Notes under the pieces: model-generated
The model's input: only the letters and a program-made list of their open reading frames with translations
Told to the model about the DNA's origin: nothing
Database searches by the model: none
Made by a program: the position numbers and the translations under genes
Part shown: in pieces, positions 36,702 to 47,857 of the stretch
Layout: the number at the start of each line of letters is the position of its first letter
Numbering within the stretch: position 1 is the stretch's first letter
NCBI RefSeq assembly: GCF_000970465.2
Contig: NZ_LAJE02000074.1
Coordinates: 1-54,272 of the forward strand
Reading direction: 5' to 3'
DNA length: 54,272 nt
Origin: Devosia insulae DS-56
GTDB taxonomy: Bacteria; Pseudomonadota; Alphaproteobacteria; Rhizobiales; Devosiaceae

Positions 36702-36937
36702 CGGATGCTCCGCAACAAACGCGTACGTGAGCTATTCATGCCCGGTTAGGGTTAATGTTCCGCTAAATGAACTGGCAGAATGCAAGCGAGCGCAACACAA
36801 GCTGTTGGACCTGCACGGTTTAGTAAGCATGGCGAGCCTTTCGCCTGCTACAGGGCGGCCATGCGCGGCGAGACTGCAACCATTGCGGCGGCAGATCAGT
36901 TCCGCTGGCCAGAATAGCCACTTTCGGGGCATTACCC

Positions 36938-37366
36938 ATGAGCTGCAAAATCCTCGTGGTGGAAGACGAGATTCTCGTCGCCATCGAGTTCGAGAACCTG
37001 CTGTACGACCTGGGCCACCAGCCGGTCGGCATCGCGGCGGACAGCCGGCAGGCGCTGGCGCTCGCCAATGAGGCAGAAGTGGCGTTCGTCGATCTCAACC
37101 TGGTTGACGGGCCGACGGGGGTGGAACTCGGGCGGGCCCTGGCCGGCCGCGGGGTTACGGTGGTCTACATGACGGCCAATCCGGAGCAGCTCGGCAAGGG
37201 CGTCGCTGGAACCATCGGGGTAATTGCCAAGCCGGCGGACAACACCGAGCTACGCCAGGCGGTCGACTATGCAATCGCCGTGCGTCGCAACGCCGAAGCC
37301 ACGGCGCAGCCGCCGCGCCGGCTGAAGCTGTTCAGCGCGCTGGGCAGGAACCCGGCCGTCGCCTGA
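36938..37366 (+). CDS. Single-domain response regulator (receiver only)
   Basis: A 142-residue protein made of one receiver domain and a short basic tail. The acidic pocket VVEDE, the phospho-acceptor Asp in VAFVDLNLVDG (about residue 53), the switch Thr in VYMTANPEQ and the Lys in VIAKPADN are all present. With no output domain it probably works as a phospho-relay or protein-binding switch, for example in the general stress or motility pathways of Hyphomicrobiales. No kinase is adjacent; the histidine kinase at 49231–50763 is too far away to be assumed a partner. Confidence 0.9.
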   Translation: MSCKILVVEDEILVAIEFENLLYDLGHQPVGIAADSRQALALANEAEVAFVDLNLVDGPTGVELGRALAGRGVTVVYMTANPEQLGKGVAGTIGVIAKPADNTELRQAVDYAIAVRRNAEATAQPPRRLKLFSALGRNPAVA

Positions 37367-37368
37367 CC

Positions 37369-38751
37369 CTACTCGGCGGCGACGATCCGCTCGCGCGCCG
37401 GACGCTGCAGGCGCAGCTCCTCGGCGACGAGGAAGGCAAGCTCCAGCGCCTGGCTGGCGTTGAGCCGCGGGTCGCAATAGGTGTGATAGCGATCCTGCAG
37501 CCCCGCTTCAGTGATCGCGGCGACGCCGCCGCCCGTGCACTCGGTCACGTCGTCGCCGGTCATCTCGATATGGATGCCGCCGGCATAGGTGCCGATGGAG
37601 CGGTGGATCTCGAAGAAGCTCTTCACTTCGCTCAGCACGCGCTCGAACGGCCGGGTCTTGTAGCCATTGGACGCCTTGACGGTGTTGCCGTGCATCGGAT
37701 CGGAGCACCAGACCACCACCTTGCCCTCGGCCTTCACCGCTTCGACGAGGCGCGGCAGGTGATCGGCGATCTTGTCCGAACCGAAGCGGCCGATCAGGGT
37801 GATGCGGCCGGCCTCGTTGGAGGGGTTCAGCTTGTCGATGATGCGCAGCAGGTCATCGGCGACGAGGCTGGGGCCACACTTGACGCCAACCGGGTTGCGG
37901 ATGCCTGAGAAATACTCGACATGCGCCGCATCGGCCTGGCGGGTGCGGTCGCCGATCCACAGCATGTGCCCGGAGGTGGCGTAATAGTCGCCGGTGATCG
38001 AGTCCCGACGGGTCAGCGCTTCCTCGAAGCCGAGCAGCAATGCCTCATGCGAGGTGTAGAACTTGGTCTCGCGCAGCGACGGGGTATTGTCCGGGGTGAG
38101 GCCGAGGGCGCGCATGAAGTCGATGGCGTCGTCGATCTTCTGGGCCAGCTCCTCGAAACGCGGATAGGCGTTCGAGTCCTTCATGAAGCCCATAGTCCAT
38201 TCATGCACGCGGGTCAGGTCGGCATAGCCGCCCGAGGCGAAGGCGCGCAGCAGGTTGAGCGTCGCCGCCGACTGACGGTAGGCCAGCAGCAGGCGTTCCG
38301 GATCGGGGATGCGGGCGACCTCGGTAAAGCCGATATCGTTGATGATATCGCCGCGGTAGCTCGGCAGCGTCACCCCATCGATGGTCTCGGTATCGGACGA
38401 GCGGGGCTTGGCGAACTGGCCGGCGATGCGGCCGACCTTCACGACGGGCTTCGAAGCGCCGTGGGTCAGCACCACCGCCATCTGCAGGAAGACGCGGAAG
38501 AAATCGCGGATGTGGTCGGCGCCATGCTCGGCAAAGCTCTCGGCACAATCGCCGCCCTGCAGCAGGAAGGCCCTGCCCTCGGCGACTTCGGCCAGTTGAT
38601 GCTTCAGGTCACGAGCCTCGCCGGCGAAGACCAGCGGCGGGAACTTGCGCAGTTGCGCTTCGGCCGCTTCCAGCTTCGCCTGATCCGGATAGACCGGCAC
38701 CTGCGAAATCGGCTTCTGTCTCCAGCTCTGCGGCGTCCAAGTCGTCGGCAT
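37369..38751 (-). CDS. 3-deoxy-7-phosphoheptulonate synthase, class II
   Basis: A 460-residue class II (plant-like) DAHP synthase. It condenses phosphoenolpyruvate and erythrose 4-phosphate in the first step of the shikimate pathway. Typical sequences are [19 protein letters not shown], the metal-binding Cys region [45 protein letters not shown] and [19 protein letters not shown]. The length matches class II, not class I (about 350). The ATG at 38751 follows a GGAG ribosome binding site; a GTG lies one codon upstream. It ends 2 bp from the convergent response regulator stop. Confidence 0.95.
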   Translation of the reverse strand: MPTTWTPQSWRQKPISQVPVYPDQAKLEAAEAQLRKFPPLVFAGEARDLKHQLAEVAEGRAFLLQGGDCAESFAEHGADHIRDFFRVFLQMAVVLTHGASKPVVKVGRIAGQFAKPRSSDTETIDGVTLPSYRGDIINDIGFTEVARIPDPERLLLAYRQSAATLNLLRAFASGGYADLTRVHEWTMGFMKDSNAYPRFEELAQKIDDAIDFMRALGLTPDNTPSLRETKFYTSHEALLLGFEEALTRRDSITGDYYATSGHMLWIGDRTRQADAAHVEYFSGIRNPVGVKCGPSLVADDLLRIIDKLNPSNEAGRITLIGRFGSDKIADHLPRLVEAVKAEGKVVVWCSDPMHGNTVKASNGYKTRPFERVLSEVKSFFEIHRSIGTYAGGIHIEMTGDDVTECTGGGVAAITEAGLQDRYHTYCDPRLNASQALELAFLVAEELRLQRPARERIVAAE

Positions 38752-38816
38752 CACGCGTATCTCCCAGTCGGCGGGCGGAATAGCAGGGGATTGCGGCGCT
38801 GTGAAGCCGCCGCCCT

Positions 38817-40190
<1,374 letters not shown>

Positions 40191-40210
40191 TTCCTACCCC
40201 GAACGTAAAA

Positions 40211-40234
40211 AGGCCCCGCGCGGTGGCGGGGCCT
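40211..40234 (-). terminator. Intrinsic terminator of the rpiA–DUF2059 unit
   Basis: Arms AGGCCCCGC and GCGGGGCCT, followed on the minus strand by TTTTTAC, lie 23 nt beyond the DUF2059 stop and just before gor. Confidence 0.88.
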
Positions 40235-40257
40235 CAAATCAGATAGGGTGCGAAAGC

Positions 40258-40797
40258 TCAGGTGTCGATACCCTTGGCCTTCAGCTGGGCGCGTACGGCG
40301 GTGAAGAACTCGGTGTTCAGGTTGCCGGAGAAAACGTCCATGATGCGGTTGATGGTGCCGCTCATCGCCGCGTTCGACTTGGCCAGCTTGATGCCGGTCG
40401 GGGTCGAATAGAAATCGACGATCTGCTGCAGCTCTTCCTGGGTAAAGGAGAGCGCATAGACGCGGGCGAACTGGTCGAACAGCTCGCCCTTGCGTCCCTT
40501 GTAGGTGGCGATCACCGTTTCGATCGCCGTGTTCAGCGGCTCGGCGATCTCGGGGTTCTGCGGCAGCAACTGCTTGTAGGTGTTGATGCCCGCCTGCACG
40601 ATGGTGGCCTCGTAGAGGCCGCCGGTGTCGGTCAGGTCGACATATTTACGCGCCAGCGCCAGGTGCTCGGGCGCAATTTCCGAGGCCTGCTGGCTCATCG
40701 CGGGCAGCGCCACGAAGCTCGACAGGACTAGCGACAGCAATGCAGCGACAAGCATTGGTGCGCGTTTGAAGGTGGACGTCATCAGCTTGGTGCCCAT
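40258..40797 (-). CDS. DUF2059 domain exported protein
   Basis: A 179-residue protein with an N-terminal signal (about residues 10–36, LVAALLSLVLSSFVALPAMS). The all-helical DUF2059 domain follows, including the characteristic YALSFTQEELQQIVDFYSTP and GIKLAKSNAAM. The function is unknown. It follows rpiA after 41 bp and ends at an intrinsic terminator, so the two are probably cotranscribed. Its persistence between rpiA and gor suggests a conserved periplasmic role, but none is established. Confidence 0.88.
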   Translation of the reverse strand: MGTKLMTSTFKRAPMLVAALLSLVLSSFVALPAMSQQASEIAPEHLALARKYVDLTDTGGLYEATIVQAGINTYKQLLPQNPEIAEPLNTAIETVIATYKGRKGELFDQFARVYALSFTQEELQQIVDFYSTPTGIKLAKSNAAMSGTINRIMDVFSGNLNTEFFTAVRAQLKAKGIDT

Positions 40798-40838
40798 CTG
40801 GTTCTTGTTTCCCCTATTAGCCTCTATCCGAGCGGCTC

Positions 40839-41531
40839 CTAGCCGTCCAGAACGTCGACACCGGCAGGTCCGGCCACATAGGCCCGCTGGCAGAGCCCGA
40901 TGAACAGGCCGTGCTCGACCACGCCCGGGATGTCGACCAAGGCTTTCGCCAGCGCTTCTGGCTGAGGAATACGGCCAAAAAAAGCGTCGAGGATGGCGTG
41001 CCCGCCATCGGTGACGAAGGGGGTTCCATCGGCCTTCAGGCGGCGACGCAGCTCGCCCTCGGCGTTGAAGTCGGCCATCACGGCGCCGATGGCCGCGGTG
41101 GTGGCGCCGAGCCCAAAATGATTGACCTCGATCGGCAGGGGGTAGCGGCCGAGCACCTCGACCCGCTTGCTCTGGTCGGCGATGACGATCATCCGCTTCG
41201 AGGCCGCTGCGACGATCTTTTCGCGCAGCAGCGCGCCGCCGCCGCCTTTGATCAGCGCCAGGCCGGGGCCGAGTTCATCGGCACCATCTACGGTGAGGTC
41301 GAGTTCGGGTGTCGTTTCAAGATCGGTGAGCGGGATGCCGAGGCCGCGCGCCTGCGCCGCGGTGACTTCCGAAGTCGGAATACAGATCACATCGAGCCCG
41401 TTCTGGACCGCCCGGCCGACAATGTCGACAAAGTGCTTCGCGGTTGAACCGGTCCCCAGTCCCAACCGCATGCCGCTGGTGACTTCGGCCATCGCCGCCT
41501 CGGCAGCCCGGTACTTCTGATCGTCGGTCAT
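40839..41531 (-). CDS. rpiA: Ribose-5-phosphate isomerase A
   Basis: A 230-residue enzyme that interconverts ribose 5-phosphate and ribulose 5-phosphate in the pentose phosphate pathway. Family motifs are all present: [16 protein letters not shown] (phosphate loop), [35 protein letters not shown] (catalytic Glu–Lys region) and [13 protein letters not shown]. Length and start are standard. It heads a two-gene unit with DUF2059. Confidence 0.95.
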   Translation of the reverse strand: MTDDQKYRAAEAAMAEVTSGMRLGLGTGSTAKHFVDIVGRAVQNGLDVICIPTSEVTAAQARGLGIPLTDLETTPELDLTVDGADELGPGLALIKGGGGALLREKIVAAASKRMIVIADQSKRVEVLGRYPLPIEVNHFGLGATTAAIGAVMADFNAEGELRRRLKADGTPFVTDGGHAILDAFFGRIPQPEALAKALVDIPGVVEHGLFIGLCQRAYVAGPAGVDVLDG

Positions 41532-41760
41532 GGTGCAAGTTCTCCCCGTCCGGCGGACCTAGGAGAGGTGAAGAGACCTGTCAACCTCGCCTTTTCACGC
41601 AGAGGTGAATGGAAATGTCACATCGAGGCAACACATTGTGGCTGTGGTGTTCTGAGTTTGTCCGAATCGTGGCATGGCCGGTTCACTGCTTGCTAGGAAC
41701 AGTTTATCAACCATCCGAAACTGGCTCAGAATCCGGGTCGATTACGTCAAGAGGCGCAGT

Positions 41761-42366
41761 TTGAAGAAAATCTCCAAGACCAAGATAGTGGTCGCCGCTT
41801 TTTTGTCGGCGATCCTGTCGCTGTCACTGGCCGCTCCGGCCGCGGCAGCCAAGCGAGTCTACGATCCTGCCACCGACACCTGGTCGGAAGCGGGCGCGGT
41901 CAAGGCCGGCTCCAGGCGTGGCAGCGCCATTGCCAAGCAGATCGTCGACTACGACAGCAAGTACAAGCCGGGCACGATCATCGTCGAGACGTCGGAGCGG
42001 CGCCTCTACCTGGTGCTCGATGACGGCAAGGCGATGAAGTACGGCATCGGCGTTGGCCGTGACGGCTTCCGCTGGTCGGGCCAGCACCGCATCACCCGAG
42101 TGGCCGAGTGGCCGGGTTGGACGCCGCCGGCACAGATGCGCAAGCGCGTTCCCGATCTGCCGGCTTACATGCCCGGCGGTCCGGACAATCCGCTCGGGGC
42201 TCGTGCGCTCTATATCGGTTCGACGCTCTATCGTATCCACGGGACCTCTGAGCCGTGGACGATCGGCCAGGCGGTTTCTTCGGGTTGCATCCGGCTGACC
42301 AACGAAGACGTCACCGATCTCTACGAACGCGTGCGGGTCGGCGCCCTGGTGGTCGTCCACCAGTAG
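41761..42366 (+). CDS. L,D-transpeptidase (YkuD domain)
   Basis: A 201-residue periplasmic enzyme that makes 3-3 peptidoglycan crosslinks or attaches proteins to the wall. A basic N-terminus and hydrophobic segment ([20 protein letters not shown]) form the signal. The YkuD domain has the catalytic motif [20 protein letters not shown] with His, Ser, Cys and Arg in their usual places. The TTG start at 41761 is supported by an AAGAGG ribosome binding site 7 nt upstream; an ATG at 41674 would put 29 unrelated residues before the signal. Several such enzymes are normal in Hyphomicrobiales, where polar growth relies on L,D-crosslinks. Confidence 0.9.
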   Translation: MKKISKTKIVVAAFLSAILSLSLAAPAAAAKRVYDPATDTWSEAGAVKAGSRRGSAIAKQIVDYDSKYKPGTIIVETSERRLYLVLDDGKAMKYGIGVGRDGFRWSGQHRITRVAEWPGWTPPAQMRKRVPDLPAYMPGGPDNPLGARALYIGSTLYRIHGTSEPWTIGQAVSSGCIRLTNEDVTDLYERVRVGALVVVHQ

Positions 42367-42391
42367 CGCCTGAGCACTCCAGAATTGGGAA

Positions 42392-42426
42392 GGGCTGGCT
42401 CCACCGAGCCGGCCCTTTCTTGTTTT
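42392..42426 (+). terminator. Intrinsic terminator of the L,D-transpeptidase gene
   Basis: Arms GGGCTGGCTC and GAGCCGGCCC are followed by TTTCTTGTTTT on the plus strand, 25 nt after the stop codon. Confidence 0.9.
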
Positions 42427-42458
42427 GCGGTCCGCGCCAGTGTGCGGTAAAAAGGGGA

Positions 42459-43541
42459 ATGTCCCTGACGCTTCTCGAACAGCCGAACCTCGCTCCCACG
42501 GGCGCGAATCCAGTGCCCTCGGGCGCGAACCCAGTGCTCTCTGGTGCGGCGCGCCCGCTCATCGATCGCTACGGCCGGCGCATCAGCTACCTCAGGGTAT
42601 CGGTGACCGATCGCTGCGACTTCCGCTGCGTCTATTGCATGTCGGAGCACATGACCTTCCTGCCCAAGAAGGACGTGCTGAGCTTCGAAGAGATCGACAC
42701 CATCGTGAACGCCTTCGTCGCCCGCGGGGTCAGGAAGGTACGGCTGACCGGCGGCGAGCCGCTGGTACGCCGTGACATCATGGAGCTGGTGGAGAAGATC
42801 GGGGGTCACATCGGGCACGGGCTCGAGGAGCTGACGCTCACCACCAATGGCAGCCAGTTGCGACGCTACGCCGAGGGCCTCGTCCAATCAGGAGTGAAGC
42901 GGCTCAACGTGTCGCTCGATACGCTCGACGAGCAACGCTTCGCGGAGATCACCCGGCGCGGCCGGATCGCCGATGTGCTCGATGGGATCGACGCGGCAGC
43001 TGATGCCGGGCTGAAGATCAAGATCAACATGGTGGCAATGCGCGGCGTCAACGAGGACGAGATCGAGCCGATGCTGCATTGGGCGCATGGCCGCGGTTTC
43101 GGGCTGACGCTGATCGAGGGCATGCCGCTGGGCGAGGTCGGCATCGACCGGGTCGACACCTACCTGCCGCTCAAGGAGATGCGCGAGCGGCTCAAGGCGA
43201 AATATACCTTGGAGCCGAGCGGGCACCGCACCGGCGGGCCGGCGCGCTACGATTACGTGGCCGAGACCAACGGGCTGGTCGGCTTCATCACGCCGATGAG
43301 CCACAATTTCTGCGAGAGCTGCAACCGAGTCCGGCTCACAGCGACCGGGCAGCTCTACATGTGCCTGGGGCAGGACGACATGGTCGACCTGCGGGCGGCG
43401 ATCCGCGAGGGCGGCCCGGACGCGCTGGATGTGGCGCTGGACCGGGCGATGCTGCTCAAGCCCAAGGGCCACGATTTCGTGCTGGATCGCGATCACACGG
43501 CGCCAGCCTTGAGCCGGCACATGAGTGTGACGGGGGGCTGA
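42459..43541 (+). CDS. moaA: GTP 3',8-cyclase MoaA
   Basis: A 360-residue radical-SAM enzyme that starts molybdenum-cofactor synthesis by cyclising GTP. The SAM-binding iron–sulfur cluster motif is CDFRCVYC and the second cluster uses [19 protein letters not shown]. The protein ends in the Gly-Gly pair needed for catalysis (SVTGG). The ATG at 42459 follows an AAAGGGGA ribosome binding site. About 35 residues precede the core, and within them a 21-bp unit is tandemly repeated ([16 protein letters not shown]), an unusual low-complexity leader. moaC and other moa genes are not adjacent. Confidence 0.94.
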   Translation: MSLTLLEQPNLAPTGANPVPSGANPVLSGAARPLIDRYGRRISYLRVSVTDRCDFRCVYCMSEHMTFLPKKDVLSFEEIDTIVNAFVARGVRKVRLTGGEPLVRRDIMELVEKIGGHIGHGLEELTLTTNGSQLRRYAEGLVQSGVKRLNVSLDTLDEQRFAEITRRGRIADVLDGIDAAADAGLKIKINMVAMRGVNEDEIEPMLHWAHGRGFGLTLIEGMPLGEVGIDRVDTYLPLKEMRERLKAKYTLEPSGHRTGGPARYDYVAETNGLVGFITPMSHNFCESCNRVRLTATGQLYMCLGQDDMVDLRAAIREGGPDALDVALDRAMLLKPKGHDFVLDRDHTAPALSRHMSVTGG

Positions 43542-43578
43542 CGCCTCCGCTCTCGGAAGTAGTGCCCTACTGATAGAG

Positions 43579-43698
43579 ACGGCCCCCTCCCGGCCTCCCC
43601 CATGAAGGGGGAGGTGAAGAGTCGAGGTCCTGTCTTCGATCGTGCCAAGCACACCGGCAGGCACCTCCCCCTTCATGGGGGAGGATGGGAGGGGGTCG
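43579..43698. repeat. Large inverted repeat of two G/C-rich hairpins (moaA / SDR gap)
   Basis: The hairpin CCTCCCCC-ATGAA-GGGGGAGG at 43594–43614 and its inverse at 43664–43684 are flanked by GGCCCCCTCCC on the left and GGGAGGGGGTCGTC on the right, so the whole 120-bp segment is an inverted repeat around a 49-nt centre. It separates convergent genes and may act as a bidirectional terminator. It resembles the element after cobS at the right end of the window. Confidence 0.8.
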
Positions 43699-43723
43699 TC
43701 TGCTTCAGTCAGTCAGCCCTGCC

Positions 43724-44491
43724 CTACCGAACCGTATACCCGCCATCCACCACCAGCACTTCCCCCGTCACATACCCTGATGCCGGCGAGCACAGGTAGA
43801 GCGCCGCGGCGCCGATATCGATGGCCGAGCCGGGGCGCTTCATCGGGGTCATGTCGCGCCAGACCGGACCCCAGACCGGGTCGGCGAGACCGCCATTGGT
43901 CATGTCAGTGGTGATGTAGCCGGGGGCGATGGCGTTCACGCGGATGCCGTCCTCGGCATAGTCGGAGGCGAGGCTCTTGGTCAGCATGTGCACTGCGGCC
44001 TTCGAGGCGTTGTAGGCGGCCTGTGGCTGCGGGATGTTAGAGATCAGGCCCGAGATCGAGCCGATATTCAGCATCACCCCGCTCTTCTGGGCCCGCATCG
44101 GGCCGAGCGCCGCCTGGCAGGCGCGGAAGACGCTGTCGACGTTGATATCCATCAGCCGCCGATACTGCGCTTCAGGGAAGCTGTGGGTGTCGCCGTGCTG
44201 CGCCACGCCGGCGTTGTTGACGAGGATATCGAGCTTGCCGCCGCCGAGCTTCACTGCTTCGGCGACCAGGCGCGCCGGCACGGCCGGATCCTGCACGTCG
44301 CCCTGCAGGTAGTCGACCTGGCGGCCCAGGTCCTTGAAGTGCTGCACCACCTCTGGTTTAGGCACCCTGGAGGAGAGAATGACATGGGCGCCGGCATCGC
44401 TGAGCGCTTCGACGATGCCGAGGCCGATGCCGCGGGTGGCGCCGGTGACCAGCGCGACTTTGCCGTCCAGACGAAACAGATCGAAGATCAT
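43724..44491 (-). CDS. SDR-family oxidoreductase
   Basis: A 255-residue classical short-chain dehydrogenase. The cofactor motif TGATRGIGLG is near residue 16, NNAG near residue 92, and the catalytic Ser and Y-x-x-x-K pair in NIGSISGL and AAYNASKAAVH. The substrate is not predictable; sequences like this include 2-deoxy-gluconate dehydrogenases and polyol dehydrogenases. It lies 10 bp downstream of a GMC oxidoreductase, so the two probably act in one alcohol or sugar-alcohol oxidation pathway. Confidence 0.9.
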   Translation of the reverse strand: MIFDLFRLDGKVALVTGATRGIGLGIVEALSDAGAHVILSSRVPKPEVVQHFKDLGRQVDYLQGDVQDPAVPARLVAEAVKLGGGKLDILVNNAGVAQHGDTHSFPEAQYRRLMDINVDSVFRACQAALGPMRAQKSGVMLNIGSISGLISNIPQPQAAYNASKAAVHMLTKSLASDYAEDGIRVNAIAPGYITTDMTNGGLADPVWGPVWRDMTPMKRPGSAIDIGAAALYLCSPASGYVTGEVLVVDGGYTVR

Positions 44492-44501
44492 CGTATTTCC
44501 C

Positions 44502-46148
44502 TCAGTTCACTTTGGCAGCGGCCGGCCGATCGAGGCCGAGGATGAAATCGGCACAGCGGTCGCCCAGCATCATGGCGGGCGCCGTGGTATTGCCGGCATT
44601 GATGTTGGGCACCGCCGACATGTCGGAGACCCTGAGGTTATCGACGCCGCGGACGCGCAGGCGCGCGTCAAGCACCGCCATCGGATCGCCGTCGGCCCCC
44701 ATTCTGGCGGTGCTGGCCGGGTGATAGTTGGTCTTGACGAAGCGGCGGCAATGCTCGGCCATGGCCTCGTCGCTGAGATCTGGACCGGGCGGCGCGATGA
44801 CCTTGTCGATGCGCTTACCGAGCGCTCCTGTCAGCAGCACGTCGCGGAAGAAGCGCTGCCCCTCGACCATCATCTGCATGTCGTCGGGGTGCTGCAGCAG
44901 GTGCGGCGAAACCAGCGGCATATCGGCCGGGTTGGCGGAGCGGAGCTCGACGAAGCCCCGCGACTTGGGCTTCACCAGGACGGTGGTGATGGTCACCCCA
45001 TAGGTGTCGTCGAAGACTTTCAGCAGGTCGCGATCAAGATAAACGATCGGCACGCAGAAGGCCTGAATAGAGGGCGGCGCGTCGCGGTCGACCGGGTTGA
45101 TGAAGGCCCCTGCCTCGAAGCCAGCCGAGAGGATCGGGCCGTTGCCGAACAGCTTGAAGTTGAGGCCGTTCTTCAGCATGCGCCAGCCGACGCCCTGCCT
45201 GAAATAGCCGTAAGGGCCGTTGGCGACGGAGATCACCGGGACTTCCGGGTGGTCGATCAGGTTGCGGCCGACGCCGGGCAGATCGACGACCGTTTTGATG
45301 CCGTGGCTGTCGAGTTGCTCGGCGGGACCGAGGCCGGAGAGCATCAGCAGCTTGGGCGTCACCAAAGCGCCGGAGCTCAGCACGATGTCGCCCGATGAAT
45401 GGACGGTGTGCTCCACCCCTCTGCCATCGCGATAGGTGACGCTGACGGCGCGGCCGTTCTCGATGTTGATCTTCTGCACCGCGGCCCGCAGCCGGACGGT
45501 CAGGCGCGGGTCGTTCTTCAGCGGCTCGACATAGGCATAGGCGGCGCTGGAGCGTTTCCCCTTCCGGTTCATGAACTGGTAGAAGCCGACGCCGCGCTGG
45601 GTCACGCCATTGAAATCACTGGTGAACGGCTCTCCTTTCTGCTGCACGCTCTGCACGAACCAGCGCGACACGTCGTCGACATGACCGGGGTCGGAGACCA
45701 GCAGCGGGCCGTCATTACCGTGGAAGTCGTTGCTCAGCCGGTTGTTGCCCTCGATGCGCCGGAAATGCTGCAGCACGGTCGACCAGTCCCAGGCGGCGCC
45801 ATCATTGCTGGTGCGCAGGATCTGGTCCCACTCGTCATAGTCCGAGGGGCGGCCGCGCATGTAGACCTGGGCATTCACCGAGGTGCCGCCGCCCAGTACG
45901 TTACCCTGCGGGATATCGTGGACCCGACCATTCAGGTGCTGCTGCGGCACCGTGTGGTGGTAGGTCATGTATTTCGAGCCGTTGATCAGCTTGAAGATGC
46001 CGGGCGGCATGTCGAGCAGCGGGTGATGATGCGAATAGCCGGCCTCGAGCAGCAGCACCCGCCGGCCGCCATCGGTCACCAGCCGAGCCGCCGCAACGCA
46101 GCCCGACGCTCCGCCTCCGATCACGATGTGATCGAATTCCTCCCGCAT
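44502..46148 (-). CDS. GMC-family oxidoreductase (choline dehydrogenase-like)
   Basis: A 548-residue FAD enzyme. The N-terminal dinucleotide motif HIVIGGGASGCVAAARLV, the GMC signatures NVLGGGTSVNAQVYMRG and SSGALVTPKLLMLSGLGP, and the catalytic His region TNYHPASTARMG are all present. GMC enzymes oxidise choline, other alcohols or sugars; the sequence resembles BetA in general but does not prove choline as substrate, and no betB or betI lies nearby. The ATG at 46148 follows a GGAGGGGG ribosome binding site. It is cotranscribed with the SDR gene. Confidence 0.9.
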   Translation of the reverse strand: MREEFDHIVIGGGASGCVAAARLVTDGGRRVLLLEAGYSHHHPLLDMPPGIFKLINGSKYMTYHHTVPQQHLNGRVHDIPQGNVLGGGTSVNAQVYMRGRPSDYDEWDQILRTSNDGAAWDWSTVLQHFRRIEGNNRLSNDFHGNDGPLLVSDPGHVDDVSRWFVQSVQQKGEPFTSDFNGVTQRGVGFYQFMNRKGKRSSAAYAYVEPLKNDPRLTVRLRAAVQKINIENGRAVSVTYRDGRGVEHTVHSSGDIVLSSGALVTPKLLMLSGLGPAEQLDSHGIKTVVDLPGVGRNLIDHPEVPVISVANGPYGYFRQGVGWRMLKNGLNFKLFGNGPILSAGFEAGAFINPVDRDAPPSIQAFCVPIVYLDRDLLKVFDDTYGVTITTVLVKPKSRGFVELRSANPADMPLVSPHLLQHPDDMQMMVEGQRFFRDVLLTGALGKRIDKVIAPPGPDLSDEAMAEHCRRFVKTNYHPASTARMGADGDPMAVLDARLRVRGVDNLRVSDMSAVPNINAGNTTAPAMMLGDRCADFILGLDRPAAAKVN

Positions 46149-46696
46149 CTCACGCCCCCTCCAGGACCTCGCGCCAACCGGCACCGGATGGACGTTTTCG
46201 CCCTCTCCGAAGCGCACAATAGACGGCGCGCCGGAAAAGTCGAACCATCATGCGCTGAACTGTCTGCGCCCGCCGCCAGCTTCCGGCGCGTCGATACACG
46301 GAAACCGTCGGCCCTGGCGCGCATGTGATCGATTGATCATTGACAGTCGGGCTCAAGTTACATTTTCTGTCGCCGCGCACTGGACTGCCGATTGTGTCCA
46401 GTTACTGCAACTATACATCCAGAGCAGTTTTTGTTCTTTTTGGACCAACATACTGCATCGACTGAGCGGTTTTTGCTCGGCGGCAAAATGTGATTGCGGT
46501 CGGTACTGTCCCAGCCAAATTTTGCCGCATAAGGTGCGAGACGAAGGCATTGGCGTGACTTCAGACGTTGGGGGGCAACAAACCAGCGTTCTGATGTGGG
46601 GGAAATGACAATAATAGATACACAACCAGGCATTACTGGGCATAGCGACTGCGACACGAAGGACCGGACGAATCTACGGCGGGAGGCACCCCGCTC
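46149..46696. other. AT-richer intergenic region with an inverted repeat and weak promoter signals
   Basis: From about 46325 to 46640 the base composition drops visibly below that of its surroundings. It contains an inverted repeat with arms ACTGGAC and GTCCAGT (46379–46403) and TTGACA at 46340. No open frame here looks like a real gene. It may hold the promoters of the divergent GMC–SDR unit and the HTH gene, or be the relic of a transferred segment. Confidence 0.5.
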
Positions 46697-46978
46697 GTGA
46701 ACCAGCATTCGCATGTGCAGCAGGGGCTGACGGAAACCCCGACAGATACGCTGTCCCACGCGCAGATTCGCGCCGCACGCGCCTATCTGGGCTGGACGGC
46801 GCTCGAACTCGCCGAGGAGTCCGGCGTGTCGTTCTCCACCGTGCGCCGCGTCGAAATGCCGGGCCCCCGCGCCGTGCGCGACGAGAATGTCACGGCGATC
46901 CGTGCGGCCTTCACCCGCCACGGCGTCCGCTTCGTCAGCTATGCCGATGGGAGCCTGGGGATCGCCGGACGCGGCTAA
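46697..46978 (+). CDS. Small helix-turn-helix protein
   Basis: A 93-residue protein with one HTH (LSHAQIRAARAYLGWTALEL and then AEESGVSFSTVRRVE) and little else. It resembles XRE-type regulators that lack a sensory domain. The GTG start follows a GGGAGG ribosome binding site about 11 nt upstream. The last 4 bp overlap the convergent hydrolase gene. It lies next to an AT-richer segment, which hints at horizontal origin. Targets are unknown. Confidence 0.75.
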   Translation: MNQHSHVQQGLTETPTDTLSHAQIRAARAYLGWTALELAEESGVSFSTVRRVEMPGPRAVRDENVTAIRAAFTRHGVRFVSYADGSLGIAGRG

Positions 46979-47856
46979 AGATTTGCGGCAAAGAAGCTGA
47001 GGGCGGCTTCGCGCATGCGCGGCGTCTCCTGGTGCTTCACATGAGGTTCCGACACCAGCTGCAACCGACCGGGGTGGTTGGCATAGGCGGCGCTGGTTTC
47101 CCCCCACGCCAGCGCCACGGCGGCGGGCGGGGTCAGGGAATCGGCCTCGCCGATGCAGATGAGCTGCGGCCTGGGTGCCACCAGTGCGCCGATGGCGCCG
47201 GCATCGGCCTCGTTGAGCAAGCCGGGGACGATCAGATAGACGCCGTGGCCGTCATGGTTGCCGAGCTCGATCATCTTGCGCAGGTCGGCGAAGCAGCAGA
47301 GGTGGGCGACCGCCTTGATGCGCTCGTCCATGGCGGCGAGCCAGTAGCTCAGCGTGCAACCCATGGAGATGCCGAAGGCGCCAATGCGGGCCGGATCGAC
47401 GTCCGGGCGCGAGGCGAGATAGGTGAGCGCCGCCGAGTGATCGCCGAGCATCTGGCCGAACAGGCCCTTGCCGTACCAGAGCAACGCCTTGGCCGCCGCG
47501 CTCTCGGTGACGGTGGAGCGCTTGCCGAACACCGGCATGTCGATCGAGAGCGTCACGTAACCGGCGCGGGCGAAGACCGGGCCAAGCGGATCGAGCAGGT
47601 ATTCGCGGCCATCGAGCAGCTCGTCGGCGCCGATATCGTAACGACCGCCATGCGAGTGACCGTAGAGGATGGCGGGCAGCCTGCCCTCGACCTGCAGCGG
47701 CCGGGTGAGAATGCCCCGCACCTCGGTGTCACCGAGCGTCAAGGTCAGGTGCTCGACTTCGTAGCCGTCGCGCTGTTCGATGCGGGCAGCACTGAGCGAC
47801 ACAGCCGGTTCCACCAGCCCGACCAGCTGGCGCAGTCTCTCACGGGTAATGGCCAT
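46975..47856 (-). CDS. Alpha/beta hydrolase (dienelactone hydrolase/acetyl-esterase-like)
   Basis: A 293-residue cytoplasmic hydrolase. YGHSHGGRYDIG provides the oxyanion region, GAFGISMGCTLSYWLAA the nucleophile elbow with Ser, and the catalytic His is expected in EPHVKHQETP. It belongs to the broad family that includes acetyl-xylan esterase-like and dienelactone hydrolase-like enzymes; the substrate cannot be named. The ATG at 47856 lies 1 bp after the stop of the Lrp-type regulator, so it is cotranscribed with, and perhaps controlled by, that regulator. Confidence 0.85.
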   Translation of the reverse strand: MAITRERLRQLVGLVEPAVSLSAARIEQRDGYEVEHLTLTLGDTEVRGILTRPLQVEGRLPAILYGHSHGGRYDIGADELLDGREYLLDPLGPVFARAGYVTLSIDMPVFGKRSTVTESAAAKALLWYGKGLFGQMLGDHSAALTYLASRPDVDPARIGAFGISMGCTLSYWLAAMDERIKAVAHLCCFADLRKMIELGNHDGHGVYLIVPGLLNEADAGAIGALVAPRPQLICIGEADSLTPPAAVALAWGETSAAYANHPGRLQLVSEPHVKHQETPRMREAALSFFAANL

Positions 47857-47857
47857 G

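Noticed and set aside
46353-47107. Minus-strand open frames (up to 249 codons) across the AT-richer region
   Set aside because: They are antisense to the HTH gene and the AT-richer spacer, and their composition is not protein-like.
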